From Rotaria macrura (taxonomy: Eukaryota; Rotifera; Eurotatoria; Philodinida; Philodinidae): a DNA stretch of 64,000 bases. The notes below the pieces were generated by a model. It had not been told where the DNA came from and searched no databases. It was given only the letters and a program-made list of their open reading frames with translations. The position numbers and the translations under genes are program-made. The DNA lies in NCBI GenBank assembly GCA_900239685.1, contig OENT01000311.1:1-64000 (forward strand), read 5' to 3'. Below are positions 24,501 to 38,500 of the stretch, piece by piece (positions within the stretch are counted from its first letter, which is position 1; every line of letters begins with the position of its first letter).

Positions 24501-27500
24501 TTTCTTTTTGAAACTTTACATCGTCATAATTAATTGTTGTTTGTTCTTTAAATAACTGATAAAATTTTCTTGATAAACGTTCATTTTTTTCAATAAATTT
24601 TTCTTGAAATACTTTACACATATCATTCCAATCATGTTTCAAACGTTCTTCTTCTTCAATATAAGATTCATACAATTGAGACGAAATCTACAATTAAATA
24701 TTTACGATTAATATTATTATGTTTCTATTTTAATAGTTAAATCACTATGTACTTTATTAATATTTGCTGTTCTTATTAAAATTGAATTTAAATCACTATT
24801 ATTGTTGTTATTGTTATCATTATTACTGTTATTGTGTATTCTATTCGAACACGATAAGGCATAATCAAGTGATGCTTGATCACCAACTAATTGTTGTTGA
24901 TTTTCCCATGTTAAATTTATTTCACGTGATAAATTGGCTGAAGTTTTTACAAGTAATGCATCATTCGAATTAACATTATCTTTGTGCTGTTGATTTCGTG
25001 TACATATTGAATCAAGCTAATAATGAGAAAGAATAAAACAATCGAAAAGAAAAACAAGGATTGTTTCGTTCTTACTTTATTTATCAATATTGGAATTTTT
25101 TCCATTCGATCCTTGTCAGTACCTTTCATCAGAATTATATCAGTTATAGGTATAGGCAAATATTTGATGGTATAATTCCTAGAATATAGACGAAATTCAT
25201 AGCGTTAAATTATCGTACTGAAAATTTATTTTTGGTTACAAGATAAGAGAGTGCAAACTATTTTTCTTTGCTGTACTTGGAAAATGTCGAAAGTTTTGAT
25301 CTTTAAAACATTCTGCATTTGTTTTCATACAAGCTATGTGCATAGACAGCATACATACAGAATTCGTTGGTATGTAATAGGGCGTGTGAGAGGGATACAT
25401 TTTCAAATTTCAGGAAAAATGATTGATATTAGAACATGTTTTCCGATCAAGGATTTTTCGTAAACGTTACATAATAAGTTTCTTCTGCAGAATGAAAATA
25501 GTCGTGTGCTTTCTAGATTGGCAATTGTTCCTATTAATTGATAATGAGAAAAAAGAAAGAACTATGTGCTTCGTTTGAGTTTGCTGTGTACAGAGGAAAT
25601 TGATTTTTTTCCAATGTGTAAGTGAAGAAGAGAATCTAATTGAACAACTACGCCTACTCAGAGCACATTATTGTTTTCAGTACTATTCTAGTGTGTCAAT
25701 CTATATGGCTTCTGTTGTTTCAATGAGCACTTATGACAAGACGCCATTAATGTGGAGAAAAATAAATGATAGACTTTTCTAGATTCTGCAATCATTTCAA
25801 TGTGTATGCCATGTGGCTACACACTCAATAACAGGAAGTGTATGCTATCGAAAGATGTTATGATAGACAAATTGTCATGAGAACGAGATTCTGAAAGTGA
25901 ATGCATATAAATATCTTCAACTTCTTTTCAAAATATTCTAATAAATAATTGTGTTACCTACTAAGTCTATGGTCAATTTGAAATGCTCCCCCTATATATG
26001 AATAGAGTATGTGAATTCTTGAGAATATGTCTGCTATTTTTCTTCCTATTTATATACTTTAGAAGAATAGAAATACTTCAACAGAATTGTCATAGATTTA
26101 TCTTGAGAATAAAATAGAAATCACAAGTGATAGAAAACAGTGTAAAATGTATTATGAACTAGTAAGATAAATATTAGCATCTGTCACCCGTTGAATTAAT
26201 CAAAACTATAAATCTTTCAGAATAAGGAAAAATTCAAAATGATTGATTATTTGATTACAATGTTGATGAATTGGAGTATAAATTAAAATTTGCCTTGCTT
26301 TTTTCAACTCTATAAATCTTGCCTTGAACTAAAGAAATATTAATATAACACAAAGAAAAACGATTTGAAATGTTGTTTTTTTCAAGCATAAACTGACATT
26401 TACTGATTTAATCAGCTTTTATAACTTTTTAAATGCATTCGAATACTTGAATGATGATGCAGAGCGAATTCTCACTAATGGATAAAATTTGATTTGACGT
26501 CACATCTATTTTATAAATCTAAATGAATCTCATGAGAATATAGTTCGGTATGGACGAACTATAATTCTACCGTGCGTTCATTCTATATAGCGTCGACGTT
26601 TTCCAATATTAGTAATGAAAAAGCGAACATTTTCACAATAAAGCAGAATTATTTCGAAATATTTTCAACTAAATTCTAAACTCATAAAGATCTACTTGAT
26701 GAATTTTATCCCGGTGCAATAGCGCTTATGTTACCTAAGTCTTACAATCAGCACTGACTTGTCTAAATTCTATCAGTTGAACATTTAAAATGCAAAGAAG
26801 AAGAAAACATTCTAAATTACTCTATAAATCCTTATTCAAATATTTCAAGTATATTGTATAACTTTAATAGCAAAGACAATTTACGAATCCGTCTGTAGTC
26901 TACAATCATTTTACAAGAATCACATATCATAATGCATAGTATTTATACACGTAACGCTCATCGTTCAATTGATTTGACCCTCGGCTGAAAATGTTCAACG
27001 GTTTGTGTATCGAGCACACTTTACAACTGTACGCAACGATAGTATTCAATGAGAGAGAATGTGTATTCGAGCGTGTACGTCACAATGTGCTCTAGTTTTG
27101 GTTTTCGTCAGAGTTTGAGTGTTCATATAGTTCTTTGTCTCATAAATTCATCGAACCACACTTTTACTCAAACACGATGCCTAAACAAAATCTACACCAG
27201 TAGAATATCAAACATAAGCACATCTACTAACCCACAAACTCATGGTATTAGATTCATGCCGCTCTTCAATCGATGAAATTTAAATTCTTTAAAAGTATTT
27301 TTCTCGGTTTTCACCACTTTTTTGACAACTTAAAACTAGTCTGATCTGTACGATACACATTCTTACTGATTTTCATCTAAGAAACGTTAGATTCATAATA
27401 GAGTTTTCACAGTAAAATTCAATACCAAAACAATTTCTATGGTTTACGTTCTATTCTTCAGATACCAACAACGAATAGTCACTACCTTACTAGTATAGAG

Positions 27501-30500
27501 TTTCGTAGCAGATCTTCTTTGTCTATCTTAAACAAACCATTTGACGTGGATATTGAATGTCAAGTTTCAAAATATTGATAAAAATCTTATTGCTCCTTTG
27601 TGCTTACGTTCGGTCAAACACTATGAATCACTACCGTATATGTGAATATATTATCGTATATATGATAGCAAACATTCAAGCATATACATAAACAAACTCG
27701 TACTATTTCATACGAACCTCCCTTCAATCAAAGGAGCATATACTATTTGTTACACAATGCGGCCGCCTCAAGACTATTAAACGGCATATCGATGAAATTT
27801 GTAACAGTGTTTTGCCATTCATTCTCATCTCACTTATCAATTGTCTGAAAATGCAGTGAAAGCTAATTGATCGCTGTGATTTTAGTATCATGAATTTATT
27901 TTTGTTTTGCACGTATATGACATTTAACGTAGAACAAGCATTTTTTACATCTATCCATTAGATTTTTTTAGAATCACCTAGATAAATCATGCGTCTTTAA
28001 AATCCATACAATAGTCTGGTAAATCGGCGTAGTTTTCAATATACAATGGTAAGATGAGACGATGAATATTTTTAGTCATTCTTTAACAAACAATACCATC
28101 GATGCATCGTTAACATATTAGAACAGCTCTCAGTTTAGATGAAGAGAACGAACATACTTCATACTAGTGCAAAACAAAGATAAGAACAATAACTAGACAT
28201 CTGCTCTATCAACTAGGGAATATACGTTCTTTTTCATATGTTTCTCTTGTAAATCATAGTTTTCTTTGTCAAATGTATTACAGAATGGCAGAGACATTCA
28301 TTAGACACGAGTGATTAATAAATAGAAAATTGTACATCATACTGATACTTACTCTTCCATAGCATTAACAATATCTTCAAAACTATTTAATGACAAAGAA
28401 TTTCGATCAAAAAATATTGTCTGTAAATGACGATTTATTTGTAATATATGAGATATAACACGTGCACCTGAATCACCCATGAAATTTCCTCTAATGAATA
28501 ATTAATAAGAAAAAAAAATGAATTATTTCAATGATGGAAATCAAATTAAATATTAAAATTTATTTTTTACCGTATATCAAGTACTTTTAGTGGTGCATTA
28601 TGAGTTAAAGCCATGAGAAAATCTATTGTGTTTTCTTTTAATTTTGAATCAGCTATTGATAAAAATTCGAGATTCTAGAAAATAATTTTATTACAAATCG
28701 AAAAAATAAAATTTTTTCTACTGTATGATCTTTTTACATACACTGTCTACAACAAGATCTTTCATTGCATTTATTGTGCGTGGCATATTTCTATAAATTA
28801 TTTACTTTGAAAGTAAGCACAATCGTAATAAAAAAAACATACTTTTTAATATTATTAAAATTTTTTCCTATATGAAGTGATTTCAATTTTCGATTTTTCT
28901 TCAATTCACTTAATAAAGTTGGAATTTCATTATCTAAATCTGAATAGAAAAGTAAATAAATGAAAATATTTTTAATTGTATGTTTTTGTCTTATTTATAT
29001 CATCGAAAGAATATGTTTGAATATTATTCGTATTTGATCATGAATTTGACTTATAACATTAGAATCATTTCAATATGATTACATTGAGAAGACTCATACG
29101 TAAACAATCAGTCATGTAATTGTAGATAGAAAACATATGAACATTTTACTTTAAGGATTCAGATTAATGACATGATCGTTTCCAATGGAAGTTAGTTGTT
29201 ATTGAAAAACCTCGCTTCCTTTTACAAAAGATTTATTTGAAATTCACAAGCTCAAAAGTCTATCTTTGAGCTAGATCTGTATTTATATTAAACTAAAAAG
29301 TAACTGTTCAATTCTAGTTTTTACTAGATAGACTACTTCGTAGTGTGATAAAAGTCACTAGTGAAATAAAGACTTTACTTATAGAGCTGAGGAAATTTTC
29401 AAAATAGTAAAACAGTTGATACTGTATAAAGATTATGAACAGACTGGAATTTGAAATATAAAACAGTACAAGATCAATAGTATGATATAATACGAATTCT
29501 ATTGTCGATAATCATTTTCAAAGAAAATGACATCTCTTCTTACCACATGCAGTAAGATCTAATGCTGTTAAACTTGGTATAGATGCTAATCTAGTTGCAT
29601 ATTCATGCATAAACGCTTCAAGTTGATTGCCAGACAAACGTAAGTCAAGTTTATTTAAATGAACATTCGAATGAAGTCCGTCACATAATTCTCTAGAAGT
29701 ACAAATCAGAATCGATATTTCACATGAAAAAACCAAGAAATGATTTACTTGAGAAAATCATTAGATAGATTTGCATTGGATACTTGTAAAATTTCTAATG
29801 ATTGAGTATTGGTAAAAAATAATTTTACACCACCGGTTATCGATGGTGGAACACTACATCGTGTGGATGATATAAATAAACGACGAAGTTTGCATGAAAT
29901 TGTTGCCAACGAATGAAAAAACTAAGAAAGAAACAAACTTTTGATGTAAAAAATCAAAGACACATGTGTCTATACCGATTCTAAACTAAATTCAATGTCA
30001 CTTAAATGTAATTCTTCTAATACATTTTCACTATTTTGAAATAGAGTTGTTATACACTAGAACAAACAATAGAATCAGCTAGAAATAAAAGAACATGTCG
30101 TCGGCATGTTTTAACAAGAGCTGTGTAAGATCATGATGTACTTTCAAAGAATCTGAACCAAAATTACCGATGAATGATGTAGAAAGTGATGAAAAATATT
30201 GACCGTCTGAATAAAAAAAAAACTTCCAATACTTTCTATCGAATTCTTATAATTACTGTATGACTGGAATTACGGCAAGATGGTAGATCGAAAAGTCAAT
30301 GGGAACGGTTTGATGAAAAATCAATAGCTTCATCGGATCATAGTTGATGTGTGTCTATGCTTTCCAGAATCACTAGTCTTTTCGATATGAGTTGATTGAT
30401 TTCTATCAAAAAATAAGCATACATAACACTAAACGGTACAGTTTTCGATGTGTGAGATCAATAGAGTGCTCCTTCTTTCTAGAAACTAATATGAAATGAA

Positions 30501-33187
30501 ATATACTCAGTCTATGGTATGGATTGTTCTTGAATGTATGAATTCTATTCTAGGGTTGCAATTTTCTCAATCTTACACAGCTTTGTTCTCTACATACATT
30601 ATCTTCTTTAATACGATTTCCTGATAAATTAAGGATTTGAAGATGTTTTAATAAATTATTATTATTTATTAATGCTGTATTAAATACATATAGGCCTTTA
30701 TGTGTTAAGGAACATGATTGCAAATTGATTGACAGAATTGGTAATTTGCGCTGCTGTAATGAAGAACTTAAGGCAATTAGACCTTCAAATAAAAACTTCT
30801 TAATTTTTCTTTCGAAAAAGACAATTAGGATAACTAACCTTTATCTTCAAGTGCATTATTTGATAAATCAATATTTTCAATATAACTCACAGGTAATGAA
30901 TGAGTGAAACGTGTACAAAATTCACTAAAATTCTCAAATATGGTTATCGTAAAAATAAATTAGGATTCCTACTGTCTAAGACCACAATTCATGAGACTTA
31001 AATCACGTATTGATTTACATAGACGAATAACTGCACAAAGTTCATCGATATTTTCTGATGTCTAGAAATAGAAAAATAATTCATAGATGTTGAAGAAATA
31101 CAAATTGAAGAAACGAACTAATTTTATATTTTCAATTGTGATTTTCGTAAACCATTCATTATAGCGTAGAGCAGAAATAATAGGTAGCCAATCCTTTTGT
31201 GTCAATGATTCTAATTCTCGAAATGTAAATTCACGCGATATACGATGAGCAAATACTGTATCAACAAGCTAAAATAAAAATAAACACAAATTATAATTTA
31301 TCGAATATTGAAATCTAGTAAGAATATTTTAGCATAGATACCCATTAAAGATAGAACATTAGAACAAGAACATCTTATTACAAATTATTCATCAACGTTA
31401 ACTCGTGCATATCGATTAATGCAGATAGCTATTCTGTTTAGAATTGTATTAAATGATTGACAAAGTTTTAGACAAACACACTGATGAATGTTACTGATTG
31501 TAAGATTTAGAGAAAAGATAATTAGGGAAAGTTTTTATATTAGAAGCAAACGTATTAAAACACAGGGCTTAGCAAACGCAGCAGAGAAGTGTCACATCAA
31601 GAGAGAAGCAGATTACCTGTTTAGGATAATGTATAGACATCCCGTAGACATGACATTATATTAGCAGGGTATAATGTCTTGAATATAAAAACTTCAGTAC
31701 ATACTTAATCTTATTTATTCTTACACTTGCTTTGCATGCAACATAAGGAACATATTTTTAAAACAATGAATTCTACTATTCTCAATAATTTCTGAAAATT
31801 ATTTTCTATTTACTTCTTCGTACGATCTATAAATAATTGTTCGAATTACAAAATGATGTGTTACAGAGTCATCCTAGTGTTATGTAAAATGTTCGTATCT
31901 CAAAAACGAATTTTAAATATAAGAAATTCGTTGAATCCATGAATTGGATTGCTTTTTTTTCTTACCGAAAACAAATTTTATCGTTAACAAAAGAAACCTT
32001 CATTATAAGGTCATGAATAGAAAAATACTTTTTCAACGCTCACAATAGATCATTCTAATCCTGATCATGCTCTTTTATTTTTCTGTATGACGTCCACTAT
32101 CCTGATTGACTAGGATCTCAGATTAACGTATCTCATCGTATCATAAAATTTCGTGTATAATTCAGATCTTCTTATCTAGTGTACTGATTTAAAATTTCGA
32201 AAAAGATGATTTAAGAGACGTCTCACTAACCACACAGCACGTAGCACACTGCTATCACTAAAGACTCAATTTAGAATCACTTTAAAAAATTGAATGAAAA
32301 TCAAGTTGATGATTTCTTTGGCTTACAGTTTGTACAGTCCGATTGCATGGTATTTGATAAAAATCACAAGCACATTCATAACGTTGAGAAAATCCACCAC
32401 ATGGACGTGATTCACTCGACATTATATTTGTTTCTTGATAGTATTCATTTGTTAAACGTAATAACCTATCATATTCATTCTCCGGTCGAATTTCGACACT
32501 AAATCATAAAAAAATAAAACGAATTGTTTTTCGTTCAAATATAAAATCGATTGAAAAATATTTACATCGCTTGTAATCTATGAGGAAAGACGGCATGTAA
32601 ATTTCGTATGAGTACAAGAAGAAATAATTGCAACGATGATTTATCATGAAGACCATATAATGCATGTGCTTGTTTTTCATCAGTCTCAATTAAAATCTAT
32701 AAATTGAGATTGAATCAAATAATAGAATCTGTAATCTTTAAAACAAAAATTTACATTTGAATCCGATACTCGTTCAATTAATTTAATTGATAGAATATTA
32801 AATTGAGATTCGATCTGTATGAAATACAAAAGATATTTTCTTATAATTAATAAGAACGGAAAAACAACAACGGCGTCTCTATCATACTTTAACAGGAATT
32901 TTGACGGAACATATATAGACTCGAACAGCATCCATACACTGAAAACCAAACAAAATCATTAATGATAATACAATTGATTCATTAAATCGTTTACCAAAAG
33001 TCGTTCTTCCACTTTTTCACCTTTGGTTCCATAACGAATACGACCATTGAAATAGAACGATGAACATTTAATTATACTTCGAGCACTGCCTGAAAATAAA
33101 TTACAAAAAGATTGCTGGTAAAAAGTAATTAATAAACATGTATTGCCTCTTACCGATTAATTCGGCGAAATCGTCTCGATCACTCAT
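18597..33187 (-). CDS. CARMIL: CARMIL (capping protein, Arp2/3 and myosin I linker), 30 exons
   Basis: Exons (minus): 33154-33187, 32995-33089, 32888-32938, 32755-32814, 32566-32696, 32327-32498, 31119-31268, 30973-31061, 30839-30924, 30594-30782, 30142-30206, 29976-30056, 29749-29921, 29544-29692, 28843-28939, 28742-28790, 28571-28674, 28353-28490, 25076-25178, 24753-25016, 24520-24687, 24251-24439, 22119-22197, 21932-22072, 21429-21866, 20891-21098, 20193-20620, 18995-19114, 18815-18922, 18597-18616; 1392 residues. An actin-regulatory scaffold that binds capping protein at membranes. Residues 1-124 are PH-like; PCGGFSQRYECACDF follows; about 182-638 is the LRR array (LRYNEWFTK, LHIGKNFNNIK, IADSKLK); NYTIKYLPIPITD at about 639 opens the helical region. 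A capping-protein-interaction motif lies at 1095-1111 (L-V-H-P-G..RPR..P, fitting LxHxTxxRPKx6P except Thr to Gly), followed by a disordered Ser/Thr-rich tail. The exon 10 donor and last exon are the least certain. Confidence 0.88.
22745..23590. repeat. Foldback element 2, inside a CARMIL intron
   Basis: An inverted repeat within the 2 kb CARMIL intron 22198-24250. The best-matched arms are about 22888-23080 and 23258-23445: the left arm (acataaactaagagtttc.. through ..gaatgttactgagct) recurs as reverse complement at roughly 90% identity by eye. Weaker pairing extends outward to about 22745 and 23590. The loop is about 180 bases and shows no coding potential. The architecture (arms with outer and inner zones, ~200 base loop) resembles foldback element 1, but I see no sequence similarity between them. 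No target-site duplication identified. Confidence 0.75.
25179..28352. other. Large CARMIL intron, no gene recognised
   Basis: A 3.2 kb intron separating the last LRR exon from the helical-region exons; most introns of this gene are 50-80 bp. I found no coding exon, transposon terminus or inverted repeat inside it. It could hold regulatory sequence or a decayed insertion. Confidence 0.5.
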
Positions 33188-34274
33188 CTAAATATAAGCA
33201 TTTGTATTAAAACAGCTTAGAAAATATATGAATAAGAAAGAATAATCCAACATACACAGGCAACTTTACACCACATTGAAAAATAACATTCATGACATTT
33301 GAAGAAATAATGATCCTACTAAGGAAATAAACATCTGAAATAACGAAAAAAAAGAACACAAATAGTCATATACACATATATATCTAGTGTTATTCTATAT
33401 GAAAACTTTCGATGACTTTGATACACCTTATCTACCCTGCATTAATGAAAAACAAACAGGTACTGAGATGTGTCAATCTATAAAACAATCGAAACAAGTG
33501 AGACACAAATCATGAGACAGATAAGCAAGCAAAATAAAAGAAAACATATGGTCCAAATGATGAATCACCAAGCCACATCCGTACTTTACCATAACAGTGA
33601 CATCTTTAGTTGATTATACAACTATAGCTATATATATATACATGTGCCTTTGAAATAAATCCATCTTGATGAGTCAATAAAAAATATTTTGATATAGTTT
33701 TATACAGCGATATTCATTTCATTGAATGAAGACGACATGACGAAAAAAGTCTACTGTTCCGATTTTTTTTGAATCATCTAAAGAATACGAGACATGATTA
33801 TTGCCTGGTAGTTCTTTCTGGAGTTCTTATGAATGAGTAAAACCATGTTCTGAGTGAAAAGACAACTTTTCACACAGGGAAACCATGCTAGATAGGTAGA
33901 ATACAAAATAAAAGCAATGAATATCTTGCTTCTTCAATAGTCGATCATTTCTTACTTGAAAACGTTTAGCCGTATATAAAACCTAAAGAATTTGATTAGT
34001 TTTTGGAGACAATCAAACGATTGGACAAAGAGCATTTCAGTCAAGAAAAATTTCATGTATACAATAACATATGTTATATGATGTCACTATTGTTAGAAAT
34101 ACACTTTGACGATAGACAAATGCTTAACTATCAATATAGCTGATATCATACTGTACTATTGTCCAATAGCATTTGCGCAGCCGGTACAATAGAAGATACC
34201 ATTCAAGATATGTTTCATACTATCCTTTTGATGCTAAAAATTCATGACATTAGGAAAGTGTAAAATGAATACTA
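33188..34274. other. Intergenic, upstream of CARMIL
   Basis: About 1.1 kb preceding the CARMIL start codon; promoter and 5' UTR exons are expected here but no motif could be singled out. No gene or repeat seen. Confidence 0.5.
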
Positions 34275-34283
34275 CGATATCGA

Positions 34284-35201
34284 GGTGCACCGACAGTTGA
34301 GCCCCGACAGTTGAGCCCCGACAGTTGAGCCTCCCGACAGTTGAGCTCCCGACAGTTGAGCTCCCGACAATTGAGCCTTCATTGATGCATAAGGCAATAT
34401 ACAGAATCAACATCTACCCATGTGCTTAGATGAAGTTTGAAAATGCTTTTAAACCTGCCACTTATCATGTTGTGAATGATTCCTTGATATTTGCGTCTAC
34501 GAATACGATGACTATCTCTACAGAAATGGACAAGTATTCGCAAATATCTATTATGATGTCTAGCTTAGAATTTGTCGTCTGTTTCGACGATAATTTTTTG
34601 GAGCCTTCATTTCGAAACAATCGACGTTGTGCTCCTCGCTTTTCAAATTCGATGTAGAAGTGTTTCTCGAGATTGAAGTATCGGCTACGTTGAACAAACA
34701 ACTNATCAGAATGCTGGCACAGAGCTATTCAAGTAGTGTGATCCATGATCTATTTTCACAAGAGAGTTGCACATAAATTTTGTTTAGTACTGAGCGCGAG
34801 GAAACCCATGAATCTATAAATCTATCAAAGACTTGAAAATTGAACAGCACGCGAATTCGATAATGGCTGAACAGTTGCAAGCTGGGGTTGCTAAATTAAA
34901 AAAGTGAGCGGAATACGAGCTGTTGGATGAACAATTACAACTACTAGTTTCATCTTTTCATCTGATACCAAGAGAATTGTATTTTAAAAGAGCGCGAGCT
35001 CTGTTCAATTTTTAATATGAATGCTAGCTAGATTAAATAAAGTTATTTCTTGTGCTTTTTCAATTGCTCTTTAAATCAGGCTCAATTGTCGGGAGCTCAA
35101 CTGTCGGGAGGCTCAACTGTCGGGGGCTCAATTGTCGGGGCTCAATTGTCGGGGCTCAACTGTCGGGGCTCAACTGTCGGGAGCTCAACTGTCGTGTCAC
35201 C
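34284..35201. mobile_element. Transposon-like element with terminal arrays of short repeats
   Basis: A 918 bp element flanked by a perfect 9 bp duplication, CGATATCGA (34275-34283 and 35202-35210). The ends are inverted: GGTGCACCGACAGTTG on the left against GGTGACACGACAGTTG on the right. Inside each end is an array of 14-16 bp units of the type CCCGACAGTTGAGCT: six units at 34290-34378 and eight in opposite orientation at 35079-35194. The interior (34380-35078) is AT-richer, contains one ambiguous base, and has only short open frames (up to 78 codons) that I do not recognise. It is most likely a non-autonomous DNA transposon; an 8-9 bp duplication fits the hAT, Merlin or Mutator superfamilies, and I cannot choose among them. 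Confidence 0.85.
34704..34704. other. Ambiguous base (n)
   Basis: Single undetermined base inside the transposon-like element; marks an uncertain assembly or consensus position. Confidence 0.99.
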
Positions 35202-35564
35202 CGATATCGAATGTTGAGGAAACAATATTTAATTCAATTTTCACTTTATCTTTTTGCTTTCATCAACCGATGTTCCTCGAAATAGTTCAACATTTATGCC
35301 TAGTATATGATTTTAAAATGAACTTATATGTGACATAATTTTATTTCGTCAAGCACAAAATAAAATCTACTCGTTTAATTCTTCTGAGAAACATGAAAAC
35401 AATCAAAGGTAATCGTTCGATTTCGTTTAAACTTATTGATTTTGACAATAATTATTCTCGAACAAGAAATATTGCTATTATTCTAGATGTAATTCATTTA
35501 TTATTTAATTATATTGTACAGTATCATTTATCCTAAAAACAATTAAAAACTAAATGTGTGATTA

Positions 35565-38500
35565 CTAAACATGTTCATTTTGCTGATAATTTCTTTGTTC
35601 TCGAAAATTTCTTGTTCCTAATAATCCTACACCGATCTCCATTTGTTCTTTTCCATATTTGTGATTGGTATATAGTTTCCCATCTGATATATCAGATATT
35701 GATGATGGATTTGACGGACTTTGATGAAAAGAACTATATGATGCAGGATGTCGTCGAAACTCAAAATAAGCTTTCTCAGCATTTATGGCGTCGACTTCAC
35801 CATATTTCATAACATAAACGGTCCATAATTGTTCTATTATTTCTTGTACAATAAAATCGGATGCATTGGCAGATAACAAACGTATGAAAAAATAGCCGTC
35901 GGCTTCTAAATAATCATTGAGAAAACAATCAACAAGTGTTCTATGTACATAATCACCAACATCTCGTGAAGCATGTTTAAAATCAAAACGAAAACGTGGA
36001 ATTTCAGGTCGAGATGTACGTGCAAGACGAGAATGTATAAAATTGTATTGTTGTCGAGATGAACTTAGACGTACACACCACAATATGAGTGCATATATAT
36101 TGCAGATCAAAACAAACACATACCATATCCATAACAATGTAAAGATTTGCTACAAGAAGAAAAATAGTATCAATAGATATAGTCGTGGCTCTGATGCAAA
36201 TTATTGATAATTATTAGAAGAAAAAGAGAAACAAACTATGTTTAGAACGTGTAAAAAATTATTTATTTAGTTTTATTTGTCAATCCATTGAGTATTAATA
36301 AGAACTTGACGTGTATCTAAGATAAAACTATTGGAATGAAGTCATAATTTCATACTAAAATTAAAATTTGTCTATTTAACTTTCAGGAATGTATCATTTC
36401 GAATCCATCTAATTAGTGTCTACGTAATTCAGTTTGTCAGAATTGTTTTTATTAGCCATAGTTGAAGTGCTGTGATCTCAAACTTATGAAAGTCTATGTT
36501 TTACGATTGTGAAAAAGAAAGACAACGTGTTTGATATTGAATTGAAAAAAATATCATACGTGAGTTTGTTTTATCTATAGAAGATGTGACCTTTTTACAA
36601 TAATCATGTCCAATTGTAAATAGCTATCTGAAATTTCTGTAATCAATTAATTTTAATTTTTTTGGTAACCTATTTATAATTTTTCTAGTCTTACAACTTT
36701 GCCTACACAATCTACGAATTACAAATTCTAAACGTTGAACTTAGTCGTTCAAATTTAAGAAATTACTGAACTGTAAGAATAAATATAATTCATTGGATAG
36801 AAGAAAATGCATATATTTTCAACTTGTTCAGTAACCGAAATTTTGCAATGCCTATGGTGGTTGTCATGGACGATCGATTCGAACAAATTTTTAACTAATA
36901 CCAGTCAAAATCATGATCGATTCAATTCGATGATAGTCTACAATACGACAATTAAAGAATTAAAATTATAATCATTCGTTCAAGATGATCGGATGAACAA
37001 GAATAGAAATAAATGCAAATGCTTATCATTCAATTATTTTTACAAGTGAAATTTATCTAGAAAATAACGGTATCTTTCATTTGATATTTTCACCTTTATC
37101 TAAGTGAGATATGATCTGTTTACATGAGTTAACATGTAGAAATAGACAACAAGATTTCTACTGTTGTACGAGATCTTCTTCGTTTTTATGAATGAAAATA
37201 AAATGTTCATAATTAGTATGATCGTCTTCAATTTTCATGTATCTAGGAAGAAAACAAGTTTAAACTGAAATACACATGCTTTTTTTCTTCATAGCTTTAT
37301 TACCATCCGAGTGTGATTAATAATATAATCTATATGCAGAAAGATAGCAGGAAATGAGATAGAACTCAAAACCTGATAATTTATTGGATTGTATAATAAA
37401 TATTGGAGAAGTACGTGAGAGTGAGATCATTTATTTTAATTAACTGAATAAGGATAACATTACCGATGATGACTTAGCAGATAGCAATAAAATGTTTCAC
37501 GTATAAGCAGTTATAGTATTCATTAGAAAAGTAAATGCTCGAACTGAGAGAACATGTCTAATCTTAAATCTAGTTGACTTAAAAAAGCAAGATGACTCTA
37601 CCTATCATCACTAGTATTCATTGTTCATCGATGTTCAAACACGACTCACATGCTTACACGTCTTATGATTGTGATTCCTCAATCAATATTTCTTCATTGT
37701 ATATTCTATATGTTAATTTCGATACGTATGTGGATTTGATAATAATATTCATATTTCATGTCTCGAAACTCTTTCCTATGTCGATGATGTTCTTCATTTT
37801 CTATGAATCGTTCTAGCTGTGATGTTTAATATTGTTTTTATTTTACTAGTTTTAAATGCTTTCACAAAAGTCTAGTCGAAATCCAAAATGTACATATAGT
37901 TCACCAGATTCTGAATTCTTGTAATTGATGAATTGAAAAAATAGTACGAGAACCAAAATATTCAACGATACATGACCCATATACATATATTCTATATGTC
38001 TTCTCGTTGTCCGAAAACTTAATCCCATATGTGCTTCATCTACATCTAATAAATTATATTACGATTGAAAAGAACTAAAAAAAGGACCTATTCTTTAATT
38101 TCCATTGTCATTCAATCAATATTCAAATATGAAATCGAACAAATGATTTGATCTGATGTTATTTTCTTTGGTTGGCTCCAAACGAGATCAATGATCATGT
38201 TGATTAGTCACAATCGTTCAATTGATATAAAATACATATTCAATTTTCTTTTCGTACCTGATTGAAAAGATTAACTGTTAAAACACATTGAACAGTAATT
38301 CTTTGTAATGGTTCTCCACCACGTAATGGTTCGCGTACATGAAAATCACAGAATGTTTCTCTTGGAAAATATTTTGATTCTGGTTGGTTAAGGCCATATC
38401 GGAATAATTTAACACTTTCATAGCCAAATTTCAAAAAATTTGTACCAAGAAATAGACTTAGTAGCCATATTTGTAACACAACATTAAATATATAATAAAC

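Noticed and set aside
24440..24519. Continuous coding of a coiled-coil (VKFQKEKKQLEQ..) through this stretch
   Set aside because: The frame breaks against the next conserved block; a GTAAAG donor at 24519 and a T-rich acceptor at 24440 restore phase, so it is an intron.
29976..31268. Separate NLR-type or ribonuclease-inhibitor-like LRR gene
   Set aside because: The LRR exons are in phase with the flanking PH-like and helical exons and match CARMIL block order, and the total is a single 1392-codon frame.
34290..35194. Regular short repeats resembling a CRISPR array
   Set aside because: Units abut with no unique spacers, occur in two opposed arrays, and are bounded by a target-site duplication in a eukaryotic context: transposon ends, not CRISPR.
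35052..35338. Two overlapping open frames of 77 and 68 codons with Asn-Cys-Arg-Gly repeats
   Set aside because: They are translations of the terminal repeat array of the transposon-like element.
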